Source: Fibrobacter succinogenes (GTDB lineage: Bacteria; Fibrobacterota; Fibrobacteria; Fibrobacterales; Fibrobacteraceae). Taken from it: DNA of 64,000 nucleotides. Shown here one piece after another: positions 8,914 to 16,903 of the stretch. Position 1 is the stretch's first letter, and every line of letters starts with the position of its first letter. The stretch lies in contig CACVQR010000009.1 of assembly GCA_902756345.1 (NCBI GenBank), positions 40,123 to 104,122 of the forward strand, given 5' to 3'. Position numbers and translations under genes: made by a program. A model generated the notes under the pieces. The model was not told the origin of the DNA. It saw nothing but the letters and a program-made list of their open reading frames with translations, and did not search any database.

Positions 8914-10299
8914 TTAAAACCAACTGACGCTCCAACGGAAAGGTTCCACGGATTTTACCGAACGCCCCAATGCATTGAACCTCGGAGCATCTTTACGCCT
9001 GTCAGCAGGGGCCACCCTGCGGCGAATAACAGTCGTTGTAGCACTGCTAGAAGACACTTCCGAAGAACTGGATTCTGCTGCAATTTCGCCATATTCGTAA
9101 GGTCCAAGATCCGGTGCCGAGCCAACATAATCAAAGCCAATTTCCGTCCCCTTGTCAATCAAGACGCTCCCTTTTTTCAGGCGGAACAACTTTGTGTACG
9201 GGAGCAGTCCATCCGCATTTCGGGCAATCGTCGCAAGGCTCGTGTCCAACGACTCAAAGTCATCGTCACTCACAGTCACCGAAATGTTCCAGGAATTCGT
9301 TTTCTGTTCGCTAGACGAACCAAAAGAGTCGGCATTTTTGCCCTTATAAGAGATATTGTTCCGCAGGTGATGCTTTTGCCCCGCATTCAGCGCCCCACCC
9401 ATTCCATAATTGGCGGCACCACTGCTTCCGTTGCGGTAAGCAAGGCTCTGTTCCACCGTAATGCCACCCGTATTGTTGTTCTGGTCAAAGCCCTTTACCG
9501 GATTGTCAAACGCAATACAACGCGTGCAACGGTGATTCGCTTGGGCTTTATTGCCGCCCATCTTAAAGCCATTGCCGTTTCCATCAAAGAGCTCGGCCGC
9601 ATAGCCAAAAACATTGACCCCATTCCGGAACGCCCAGGAATCATAGACAATGACACTGTCGGGTGAATCAAAAAAGTCAAAACCGTCGTCGGAATTTTCC
9701 CAAGCACGGCAGTTGATGAACACATTTCCTGCTCCCTGAGTCTGCTTGCTCGCAAAGCCGTCAGCCATGCCGCCCTTTTTCTTGGGGTCATAATTACGGT
9801 ACGCATCTACGTTGACCACCAGCGTATGATTCCCGCCCTTGTTAATTTCCAAACCGGAATTGCGGTTTTCGAAAAACGACATGTTGTAGAACTTGTTGTA
9901 CGACCCCGTCACATAGGCTCCCTGGTATCCCGCACGGGTAATGGCGAGACCGTGAAGTTCGTAATAACTGCCGGTCATGCTCAGCCCCACGCCCTTGTCG
10001 ACATAGGTGAGTTCCGGGAACTGGAAGTCTATCACGGCAGTCGCATGGCCCGCCGCATAGAACACAATGGGCTTGTCCGCCATTCCTGACTTAGAAAGTG
10101 TAATCGTATTCGCCTGACCCTCTGTATAGGGCACCTGGTATGTTCCCGCTTCAAAAAAGACGGTATCTCCGGCGGAGGCCTTAGTCATGGCCGAAATAAA
10201 ATCGTCGCCAGGCTTTACATGGGTATTCCCGGCAAGCGCCAAAACGGCAAAAGCTGCCGTCAAAATTTCCACCAAGCGGATATTCTTCAAATAATTCAT
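8914..10299 (-). CDS. pectate lyase, PL9 family
   Basis: About 461 residues from ATG 10299; an in-frame ATG at 10332 would add 11 residues, but its start lies against the TGTTCTCA repeats and gives a poorer signal peptide. The protein is a parallel beta-helix with PL9 motifs: ADGFASK, NSDDGFDFFDS (calcium-coordinating aspartates, about 215-219 in the long numbering) and GNGFKMGG, holding the catalytic lysine (about 257). It should cleave pectate endo-wise. A short serine linker leads to a basic C-terminal tail with an FNALGRS box instead of a type IX secretion-like domain. First gene of the operon with the PL1 lyase. Confidence 0.87.
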   Translation of the reverse strand: MNYLKNIRLVEILTAAFAVLALAGNTHVKPGDDFISAMTKASAGDTVFFEAGTYQVPYTEGQANTITLSKSGMADKPIVFYAAGHATAVIDFQFPELTYVDKGVGLSMTGSYYELHGLAITRAGYQGAYVTGSYNKFYNMSFFENRNSGLEINKGGNHTLVVNVDAYRNYDPKKKGGMADGFASKQTQGAGNVFINCRAWENSDDGFDFFDSPDSVIVYDSWAFRNGVNVFGYAAELFDGNGNGFKMGGNKAQANHRCTRCIAFDNPVKGFDQNNNTGGITVEQSLAYRNGSSGAANYGMGGALNAGQKHHLRNNISYKGKNADSFGSSSEQKTNSWNISVTVSDDDFESLDTSLATIARNADGLLPYTKLFRLKKGSVLIDKGTEIGFDYVGSAPDLGPYEYGEIAAESSSSEVSSSSATTTVIRRRVAPADRRKDAPRFNALGRSVKSVEPFRWSVSWF

Positions 10300-10339
10300 C
10301 CCAAGTACATCCTTTGATATTCCGACAAACATTCATTCC

Positions 10340-10436
10340 TGTTCTCAAAGATGTTCTCAAAATATCAAAACAGAATATAAGTTATTCTTTTCGTAAAGTC
10401 AATAGATACAGCGATTTTTTTGCAAAAATGTTCTCA
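10340..10436. promoter_or_regulatory. TGTTCTCA repeats upstream of the PL9-PL1 operon
   Basis: TGTTCTCAAAGA (10340) and TGTTCTCAAAAT (10352) form a direct repeat with a 12-base period. A third TGTTCTCA is at 10429-10436. In the gene sense the motif is TTTGAGAACA. The same octamer occurs upstream of the TIGR02147 regulator at 33156. Good operator candidate. Confidence 0.5.
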
Positions 10437-10471
10437 TTTTTACAAAAAAAATAATTATTTATGGATTACGC

Positions 10472-12100
10472 CTAGCGGGCCGAAAGGGCTGGCCAATAAT
10501 TTTCGGGACGCTGGTTCAGGTAGGTAAGGCGCGTCCAGTCGTCATCGCGGAAACAGCTACCGAGCATGAGTTCGTCAATCGTACCGGTAAAGCCACCGAC
10601 TTCAAAGTCTGCGACATCACGAACGCCCGTCCAAGCGATTTGTCCCGGCTCCGTTTCTATCTTACGGTCGTTCACGTAGAAATTGGACTGCGATATCGTA
10701 TGGCGGCTAAAGGCGACATACACCCACTCGCCCGCCTTGATATCTGACATTCCCGACAACCAAGCATATTTCACAGAATCGGAACTTGAATCGGGAACCC
10801 AGAGGTCCACGATAAAGCCTTTCTCTGGAACATAGCGCAATGCATATTCCTTGGACTTTTTGAAAATGGTCTGCTCCGATTCAAGACTTTCGAGCTTTAC
10901 CCATACAGAGAAGCAGAAATATCCGCTTCCGTCATAATTCAAGTTCACCTTGCGCGAGGAATCAGCCGCACTCGAATTCTCTGCAACAATAACATCGCCT
11001 TCATCAAGCTTTGCACCCTTGCCCACAACACCGTCGGCAGGCACAACCCCTGTCGGCAGTCCCGCGAAGTAGCCCTTTTCCGCACCATCGCCCACAGGTT
11101 CAAGGCCGCTATCGAAATGCCACACCAGCGAATAGCTGCGGTTTGTCGGGAACACATCCTTCGCATATGCGGGGTCCATGGTGTTGTCAAAATGGAGTTC
11201 CAGCGAATCGGAAACATTCAGCGAATCGACACTCACCCAGAACACGGCTTCCTTGGCAGAAGCGTCAAAGTAGGTTTGCGCAATAGGGAGCTTCTTGCTG
11301 CGGTTTCCGTCCTTTGAAATGCGCACGGCCTCCCAACGGCCGTTCACCACCTCCGCAGAATCGAAAGCAATTTCTTTTTCCGTCAAGCGGATGGCCAGCG
11401 GGAAATCGCTCACGACGGTACCGAGCGAATCGATTCCTTCGGGGAGTGCGAGCGGAACCTTGAAGGTGTATGTCACCGAATCACCCCAAACAGTCGTTTC
11501 TTCAGGCTTTACGGAAACATCCTTAAATCCAAACGGACTCATGCCATCCATGTAAACAACAAGTTCAAAAGTATCCGCAGGGAGGCTATCGACCACGATT
11601 TTCCCGTTCTGCACGGAGACACTTCTGCGAATAGTCGTCCCAATGACAATCGCCTCGCCGCTTTGGTTTTCGCGGAAAGCGCCCGATACGAGAAGTTTGA
11701 CCGTACCCGGACCTTGCAAGGTGTCATTTACAGCAAGGGGCTCGTCCTCTTCGGCATTCAGGTTCTGCAGCAGGAGCATCTGGCCAGATTCCTGGTGGAA
11801 AGCCTCGAGAGAAAAATTACCCGACGGAATGGAGTCAAATTCATAGTTTCCGTTTTCATCCGTTTCGGTTTCGAACGCGGAAGGCAGAACCTGTTCGGCC
11901 TCGCTTGCGGCAATGATGTTGTAGTTGCCCGGCACGCACTGAACCTTAGCATATGCGGCCGGCTTGCCGTCGTTCAACATCAAGACACCCGCGAGTTCCG
12001 GGGAACCCGTTTCAGCACTATTGCCCGCCACTTGGCTGTTCGAAGAACAACCCACAAAAAGGGCAACGAAACCCGCTAAAAAGTATTTCAAAGTATCCAT
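10472..12100 (-). CDS. LamG-type lipoprotein paired with TIGR02147 regulator
   Basis: About 542 residues from ATG 12100 (two GTG codons just upstream are in frame). A lipobox (LFVGC, Cys about 18) marks it as an exported lipoprotein. Residues about 35-130 resemble a carboxypeptidase-regulatory-like beta-sandwich (GKPAAYAKVQ, DENGNYEFDSIPSG). About 230-330 resembles DUF2341 (LELHFDN, YSLVWHFDSG). The last 170 residues are a concanavalin A-like LamG domain (FSVWVKLES, GEWVYVAFSRH, IDELMLG). Such domains often bind glycans. It is divergent from the regulator at 12230 and is one of three similar lipoproteins in the window (22493, 33984). A role as sensor or glycan binder is inference. Confidence 0.75.
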   Translation of the reverse strand: MDTLKYFLAGFVALFVGCSSNSQVAGNSAETGSPELAGVLMLNDGKPAAYAKVQCVPGNYNIIAASEAEQVLPSAFETETDENGNYEFDSIPSGNFSLEAFHQESGQMLLLQNLNAEEDEPLAVNDTLQGPGTVKLLVSGAFRENQSGEAIVIGTTIRRSVSVQNGKIVVDSLPADTFELVVYMDGMSPFGFKDVSVKPEETTVWGDSVTYTFKVPLALPEGIDSLGTVVSDFPLAIRLTEKEIAFDSAEVVNGRWEAVRISKDGNRSKKLPIAQTYFDASAKEAVFWVSVDSLNVSDSLELHFDNTMDPAYAKDVFPTNRSYSLVWHFDSGLEPVGDGAEKGYFAGLPTGVVPADGVVGKGAKLDEGDVIVAENSSAADSSRKVNLNYDGSGYFCFSVWVKLESLESEQTIFKKSKEYALRYVPEKGFIVDLWVPDSSSDSVKYAWLSGMSDIKAGEWVYVAFSRHTISQSNFYVNDRKIETEPGQIAWTGVRDVADFEVGGFTGTIDELMLGSCFRDDDWTRLTYLNQRPENYWPALSAR

Positions 12101-12140
12101 CACCACTAATATAAATATAGTTTCGCTAAAAAGGAAAACA

Positions 12141-12185
12141 AATATTCCCTATTATAACGCGTTGTTTCTAGACAACGGGAATATT
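12141..12185. promoter_or_regulatory. nested inverted repeats in a divergent intergenic region
   Basis: AATATTCCC (12141-12149) and GGGAATATT (12177-12185) are perfect outer arms. Inside them is GTTGTTTCTAGACAAC (12161-12176), an inverted repeat that resembles the dyad at 7356-7371. The block lies between the lipoprotein start (12100) and the regulator start (12230), a natural place for an autoregulatory operator. Confidence 0.5.
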
Positions 12186-12229
12186 GCACTATCACCCCTC
12201 TTCGCAACCATTTTTCTTACATTTAAGGC

Positions 12230-13078
12230 ATGGGCGAAAAGAAACCGACAAAAAGAATCTTCGAATACCTGGATTACCGGGAATTTTTGAAAGATTACTA
12301 CAACGCAAAGAAAGAGGCGAACCCCGCCTTTTCGCTTCGCGTGTTTTCGGACAAGATCGGTTTCAAGGCCAAGGACTTTATTAGCCGCGTCATGAACGGC
12401 GACAAAAACCTTTCGAGCCAAAGCATTCCCAAAGTGGCTTCGGGGCTTCGCCTCGGCAAGCACGAAACCGAATTTTTCGTAGCGCTTGTCAAGTTCAACC
12501 AGGCCGAAACAACCGACGAACGCAACGTCGCCTTCGAACAAATGCAGGCCGTGCTCAAAGTCGTACGATTCGCCGAGAAGCAGCATTTGCTCGGGCATGC
12601 ACAGTACATGGTGTATTCCGACTGGCGACATCTCACAATCCGTAGCCTGATTGGCATGTTCGGTTTTGACGGCAACTACGAGGCGCTCGCCAAGCAAGTT
12701 CGTCCGAACATCACTGTCGAACAGGCAAAACAGTCCGTAAAGCTACTCGAAGAATGTCAACTCATCAAGAAAGATGAATCGGGCAAGTACGTGCTGACCG
12801 AAAGCGCCATTACCACTGGCGATCGCACCTCGAAACTCGCACTCCGCGGCTATCACCAGAATTGCCTAAAGCTCGCTGCAGATTCCATTGACCGCGACGC
12901 TCCTGGCACGCGCCATGTTTCGGGCCTTACGCTTGGAATCAGCCAAGAAGGCTACGAACGCATTGTAGAGCGAATCAACGCCTTCCGTAAAGAAATCGCG
13001 CTCCTCGCCGAAGAAGACGAAGGGAGCGATAAAGTTTTCCAACTGGAATTTGCCCTATTCCCCGTCGGCGGGAAATAA
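12230..13078 (+). CDS. TIGR02147 (DUF4423) family regulator
   Basis: 282 residues; AAGG precedes the ATG. It belongs to the TIGR02147 paralogous family expanded in Fibrobacter. The N-terminus has the family signature YLDYREFLKDYYNAKK, followed by a helix-turn-helix-like segment (FSDKIGFKAKDFISRVMNG..NLS, about 33-60). The middle and C-terminus match the DUF4423-type region, with a winged-helix-like LLEECQLIKKDESGKYVLT and the GLTLGIS strand near the end. No membrane segment, so cytoplasmic. Probably a transcriptional regulator; the ligand is unknown. Divergent from its LamG lipoprotein. It diverges more from the copies at 24540 and 33156 than those do from each other. Confidence 0.8.
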   Translation: MGEKKPTKRIFEYLDYREFLKDYYNAKKEANPAFSLRVFSDKIGFKAKDFISRVMNGDKNLSSQSIPKVASGLRLGKHETEFFVALVKFNQAETTDERNVAFEQMQAVLKVVRFAEKQHLLGHAQYMVYSDWRHLTIRSLIGMFGFDGNYEALAKQVRPNITVEQAKQSVKLLEECQLIKKDESGKYVLTESAITTGDRTSKLALRGYHQNCLKLAADSIDRDAPGTRHVSGLTLGISQEGYERIVERINAFRKEIALLAEEDEGSDKVFQLEFALFPVGGK

Positions 13079-13104
13079 TTTTCCATAATTTTTATACAAA
13101 AACG

Positions 13105-13122
13105 CCCCGACATTCGTCGGGA
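13105..13122. terminator. bidirectional terminator
   Basis: CCCCGAC (13105-13111), ATTC loop, GTCGGGA (13116-13122), between two convergent genes. Confidence 0.7.
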
Positions 13123-13143
13123 CGCCTTGTTTGGTATTGAAAA

Positions 13144-14799
13144 CTACTTCGTGAATGTGGGCTGCATTGCCTTGCGGTTACCTGCACGCCGGGCATTCAC
13201 CGAGCGACCGTTCACGTAGAACAGGCGGCCCGGCCGTTGCATGTTCGGCCTGCGTTGCGGAAGCGGGCGCACAAATGTCGTCGAATCACCCGCAGAAATT
13301 TCCGTAGAATCCGCAGTCGAATCGACCGGCGCAACCGACGTATCGACCGGAACGACAATCGGCGTTACAGCAGTATCCTTCGGCGTGGTATCGACCGGCA
13401 CTATAACAGGCGACACATAGCCGTATTCGTACGCACCCAAATCCGGAGCCTTGCCCTCGTACTTGAGACCCACATTCACGCCCTTGTCAATCATCTGGCT
13501 ATTCTTTGCGAGCTTCAGGAAGTCGATATCCGGAAGGCTACCGTCGGCCTGGCGCGGGCCGAATGCACCGCCGAGAGGCCCGAGTTCCTTGCCCGTCACG
13601 GTCATGCTCGGGTCAGACACACTCACGAAATCAGATTCCTTCGGGGTGATGTTCAGGTTCCAGGTATTGTATTCGCCCGACGCATATTCACCGCCGATGT
13701 AGGCCGTCTTGTTCGGGAAGGCGATATTGTTTTTCATCACGTGAGCCTTGCTCCCCTTGAGCACGACACCGTCGGTGCGGTTGTCGTTTGCATCCCAGGT
13801 ACTCGCCCACATGTTGAACGCCGTGCCGTTCATATAGGCCGTATTGTTGAACCAGTCGTTACCGCCGCTGCTGTGATTCGCGTAAAAGCCCGATGCCTTG
13901 TTTTTCCAGGCGACGCAGTTGCGGATGGTGTGGCGCACACCCGTCTTGCTGCTCCCTGCCTTGAAGCCATTGCCGTTGCCGTCCTTCGGCTTGCCGGTCC
14001 CGTAGTTGCTGTAGCCGTGGCCCATTGCCCAGCTGTTCTCGATAACCACCGGGAACTCCTGGCTAATAAAATCCCAGCCGTCGTCGCTGTTCCACCAGGC
14101 ACGACAACCGATGAACTTCGTCGTATCGCCACCCTGCTGGTAGTGCACGCCAAAGCCGTCGGCATTCTGACCGTCTCCCTGGCGTCCGTTGGGGTCGTAG
14201 TTGTCGTGACTGTCGCAGTTCAAGAACAAATGTCCACCGCCGCTTCCCGAGCCCTTCTCGTTTACGAAGAATCCCGAGCCGCCGTTGTGGTGGCTATCGA
14301 TCAACTCCAAGAAGATATGCTTGCTGCGGGACACGTACACGCCCACATTCGATTCACCCTTCATGGGAACGTTCTTGACTTCGAGCCCCTTCAAGTGCAG
14401 GTACTGCGCCTGGATAAGGATACCCGAAGTGTACCTTACGTTGTTCGAACCGTTGGCAATCGGCATCTTGCTGAAGTCAATGACCGGCTTTTCGCCCGGG
14501 TATGCGAGGTAATGAATGCGCTTGTTATCGCTTGAACCGCTCTTGGTCAGGTGAATGCCCGCGAACATGTTGTCGTTTTTCACATAGTTCGTGTCCGTAT
14601 GCAGGTAGGTTCCGCCGCGAATCCACACGGTATCGCCCGCGTTCACCACGGAATTCGCCTTGTTGAGGGTCGCAAACGGGCTATCCTTCGTTCCCTTGTT
14701 CGTATTCTTGCCAGCGGGGGCCACATAGTAGGTCGCCCCGAAAGTTTCCGCAGCAGCCAAGGCAATCACGGCCGCACACAACACGCGCTTCATTTTCAT
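13144..14799 (-). CDS. pectate lyase, PL9 family, with basic tail
   Basis: About 551 residues from ATG 14799, preceded by GAGG; a GTG at 14805 is also in frame. After a signal peptide, YYVAPAGKNTNKGTKDSPF begins a right-handed beta-helix. PL9 residues are visible (numbered from the GTG): NADGFGV (D216), NSDDGWDF (D241, D242, D245, calcium sites) and GNGFKAG (K282, catalytic base). A Pro/Thr/Asp-rich linker (about 475-515) replaces the usual serine linker. The tail is strongly basic, with an FYVNGRS box ending in TFTK. It starts 15 bases after the GH53 gene, so galactan and galacturonan cleavage are probably co-expressed. Confidence 0.87.
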   Translation of the reverse strand: MKMKRVLCAAVIALAAAETFGATYYVAPAGKNTNKGTKDSPFATLNKANSVVNAGDTVWIRGGTYLHTDTNYVKNDNMFAGIHLTKSGSSDNKRIHYLAYPGEKPVIDFSKMPIANGSNNVRYTSGILIQAQYLHLKGLEVKNVPMKGESNVGVYVSRSKHIFLELIDSHHNGGSGFFVNEKGSGSGGGHLFLNCDSHDNYDPNGRQGDGQNADGFGVHYQQGGDTTKFIGCRAWWNSDDGWDFISQEFPVVIENSWAMGHGYSNYGTGKPKDGNGNGFKAGSSKTGVRHTIRNCVAWKNKASGFYANHSSGGNDWFNNTAYMNGTAFNMWASTWDANDNRTDGVVLKGSKAHVMKNNIAFPNKTAYIGGEYASGEYNTWNLNITPKESDFVSVSDPSMTVTGKELGPLGGAFGPRQADGSLPDIDFLKLAKNSQMIDKGVNVGLKYEGKAPDLGAYEYGYVSPVIVPVDTTPKDTAVTPIVVPVDTSVAPVDSTADSTEISAGDSTTFVRPLPQRRPNMQRPGRLFYVNGRSVNARRAGNRKAMQPTFTK

Positions 14800-14814
14800 A
14801 AACACCTCATCCCG

Positions 14815-16644
14815 TTACTTTGAATATATCTTGATTTTCGATGCACGGTTCTTCAATGCACCCGCAGAACGCCCGTTCACCAGGAAGTTCCGGCCACCGT
14901 TACGGAGCGTATTGCTACGCACGGGAATCCTCTGGAGTACCGTCGTGCCGCTGTCGCCCACCACCGAGTCGCCGGGATTGACGGGGATTATCGCATTCTT
15001 ATTCACGAACTCAATACGGTCGATATTCGGGCCGCCATCCTTCGTGAGCGAGGCGATGGTGATGGCGCTTGCACCCGCAGGCAACCTGAGCGTCACCACG
15101 CTCGAATCCCACGATTCCCAGGCACCCGTCGATTCGAAGTCCACCGATTCCACCTGCACCTTGCCATTCACCGCAACACTTACCGGGCGATTTGCCGTAG
15201 AGCCGTTCGCGAATACAATTTTCACGTCCTTGTCGCCCTCGCTTGCAGTAACCACGGAAAGCGTCACCGAAGACCCCACCTCGTTATCGAGATTCGCGTA
15301 GCCCTTGCCCGAAAAGCCCTCGTGCGTCGATTCGAGAACCGCCTTGTTGAACACGCCGTTTTCCGCTTCGTACTTGAGCGAATCCTTGCCCACGAACTTG
15401 AAGGTCGCGCCCAGGTTCACATCCTTGCCGAGACTTGCCACCGTGTATTCCTTGCCGTTACCCGTGTTGTCGCCGGTCCACGCCACAAATTCCCAGCCCT
15501 CCTGCGGAACGGCCGTAAAGGTCACCTTGCTGCCTTCCGGAATTTCACTGCCTTCAATGCTCTGCGCAATCGAACCGCCGTAAGCGACCGTTGTCTTCAC
15601 GTTGTACTTCTTTACGGCCTTGCCGTTTTGCACCCAGTCCGGGAGCGTCGCGTTGTATTTTTTCGCGATATCGCGCAGTTCCCTAAGGCGTGCATTCGCC
15701 GTGTATTTCTGGCCATCACGATCAAACATCGGCTTTTTGCTGTAGCGGGTCGGCTCCCACACGAAGGTTCCCCAGCCCAGATCGCCAAACTCATAGAACA
15801 CAGAATTCACGAGGGCCGTACGTTCGCCCGTATATTCGCAGCTCAGCACCGCCTTCTTGTTCTTGACCACGAGCCCGAACATATCGCGCCAATCCTGCCC
15901 GTTGTTCGTGGTGCCGTAGGTGGAACCGCAAATGGCATCGTAGTCGATGTTCGCGTGAATCTTGCTGTACCAATCCGCAAAACCCTTCTCGGGGCGCGGC
16001 TGGCCATGCTGCATCACAATCTTGATGGAAGGATCCGTCTCGCGCACCGCACGCACACCCGAATTGATGATATTCGCGAAGTCCGCCGTCTTGCTCAGCG
16101 AAACGCCCACCACCTTCGAGTTGATTTCGTTGCCCACCTGCACCATGTCGGGGCGCAGCCCCGCCTTCATGAGCGCATCCATGGTCGTCTTCACGTGGTT
16201 ATAGGCGAGCTTGCCCATCTCGGCATTGCTCTTGCCCGCCCACGAGGCCGGAACATTCTGGTGGCCGATGGATGCCCACGTGTCGCTCATGTGGAAATCC
16301 AGGAAGAATCCCATGTTGTGCGCCTTGATGCGCTTGGCGAGCGCAATGGTATGTTCCAGGTCGCACCAGCACACGTTGGAATTTGCACCGGAGTAACTCT
16401 CCTTGGCGTAGCCGATGCACGAATTCACGAAGGTGCGCACGCGGATAAAGTTGATTCCATGATTCTGCAGGATATCAAAGAGATCCTGCTGCTTGCCGTT
16501 ATCGTAGTACTTTGCCCCTAACGACTCGTCTTCGAGCACCCACGAGACATCAACACCCACGATATACGGGCGCGCAAGCGCCGCAACCGCCACGACACCC
16601 AGGACCAGTGCCGTTTTCCTGATGATTTTACCCATTCCAAACAT
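14815..16644 (-). CDS. endo-beta-1,4-galactanase GH53 with InlB-like and CBM35/6 modules
   Basis: 609 residues; AAAGGAG precedes the ATG. Signal peptide, then a GH53 barrel starting YIVGVDVSWVLEDE. The acid/base Glu is in VQVGNEINS (about 173) and the nucleophile in AVLSCEYTGER (about 270). It would hydrolyse beta-1,4-galactan side chains of pectin. Residues about 350-410 (VPQEGWEFVAWTGD) resemble a divergent InlB B-repeat. About 415-550 (YEAENGVFNKA, GYANLDNEVGSS, NIDRIEFV) is a CBM35/CBM6-type carbohydrate-binding module. The tail is basic with an FLVNGRS box, ending KIYSK. First gene of the GH53-PL9 operon, with its own upstream repeats at 16679-16740. Confidence 0.9.
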   Translation of the reverse strand: MFGMGKIIRKTALVLGVVAVAALARPYIVGVDVSWVLEDESLGAKYYDNGKQQDLFDILQNHGINFIRVRTFVNSCIGYAKESYSGANSNVCWCDLEHTIALAKRIKAHNMGFFLDFHMSDTWASIGHQNVPASWAGKSNAEMGKLAYNHVKTTMDALMKAGLRPDMVQVGNEINSKVVGVSLSKTADFANIINSGVRAVRETDPSIKIVMQHGQPRPEKGFADWYSKIHANIDYDAICGSTYGTTNNGQDWRDMFGLVVKNKKAVLSCEYTGERTALVNSVFYEFGDLGWGTFVWEPTRYSKKPMFDRDGQKYTANARLRELRDIAKKYNATLPDWVQNGKAVKKYNVKTTVAYGGSIAQSIEGSEIPEGSKVTFTAVPQEGWEFVAWTGDNTGNGKEYTVASLGKDVNLGATFKFVGKDSLKYEAENGVFNKAVLESTHEGFSGKGYANLDNEVGSSVTLSVVTASEGDKDVKIVFANGSTANRPVSVAVNGKVQVESVDFESTGAWESWDSSVVTLRLPAGASAITIASLTKDGGPNIDRIEFVNKNAIIPVNPGDSVVGDSGTTVLQRIPVRSNTLRNGGRNFLVNGRSAGALKNRASKIKIYSK

Positions 16645-16678
16645 CCTTCACTCCTTTGTTTTTAGTTAATATTTTGTT

Positions 16679-16740
16679 GTACTATAAGTTGTACTACAAT
16701 TTTCCATAAATATAACTCTTTTTACTATAAAACGTACTAT
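16679..16740. promoter_or_regulatory. two pairs of RTAGTAC heptamers, 12-base period
   Basis: In the gene sense one pair reads ATAGTACGTTTTATAGTAA (16740-16722) and the other GTAGTACAACTTATAGTAC (16697-16679). Within each pair the heptamers are exactly 12 bases apart. The nearer pair is about 35 bases from the GH53 start. Matching pairs occur at 22328, 25420 and 25522. Some heptamers also resemble a -10 box (TATAGT). Confidence 0.6.
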
Positions 16741-16813
16741 ATTTTTTGAAAAATTTTAAAATTGGCGATTTTGGGCGGAAAACGGGAATATTCATTGAAG
16801 AAAAAGCTCAATC

Positions 16814-16900
16814 TCACCCGTAAACAAGCCCTAGCGCGATGGCGAGCAGGCTGAGCACCGCAATCTGCTTGACGATGGCAAAATTTTCACGACTGAACAT
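16814..16900 (-). CDS. possible 28-residue membrane peptide
   Basis: The ATG at 16900 lies three bases after the TAA of the GH43 gene. The frame has a short polar head (MFSRENFAIVKQ) then a continuous hydrophobic stretch (IAVLSLLAIALGLVYG) before TGA. It could be a translationally coupled single-pass membrane peptide at the end of the GH43 operon. There is no separate ribosome site, and chance cannot be excluded for such a short frame. Confidence 0.35.
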   Translation of the reverse strand: MFSRENFAIVKQIAVLSLLAIALGLVYG

Positions 16901-16903
16901 GCT

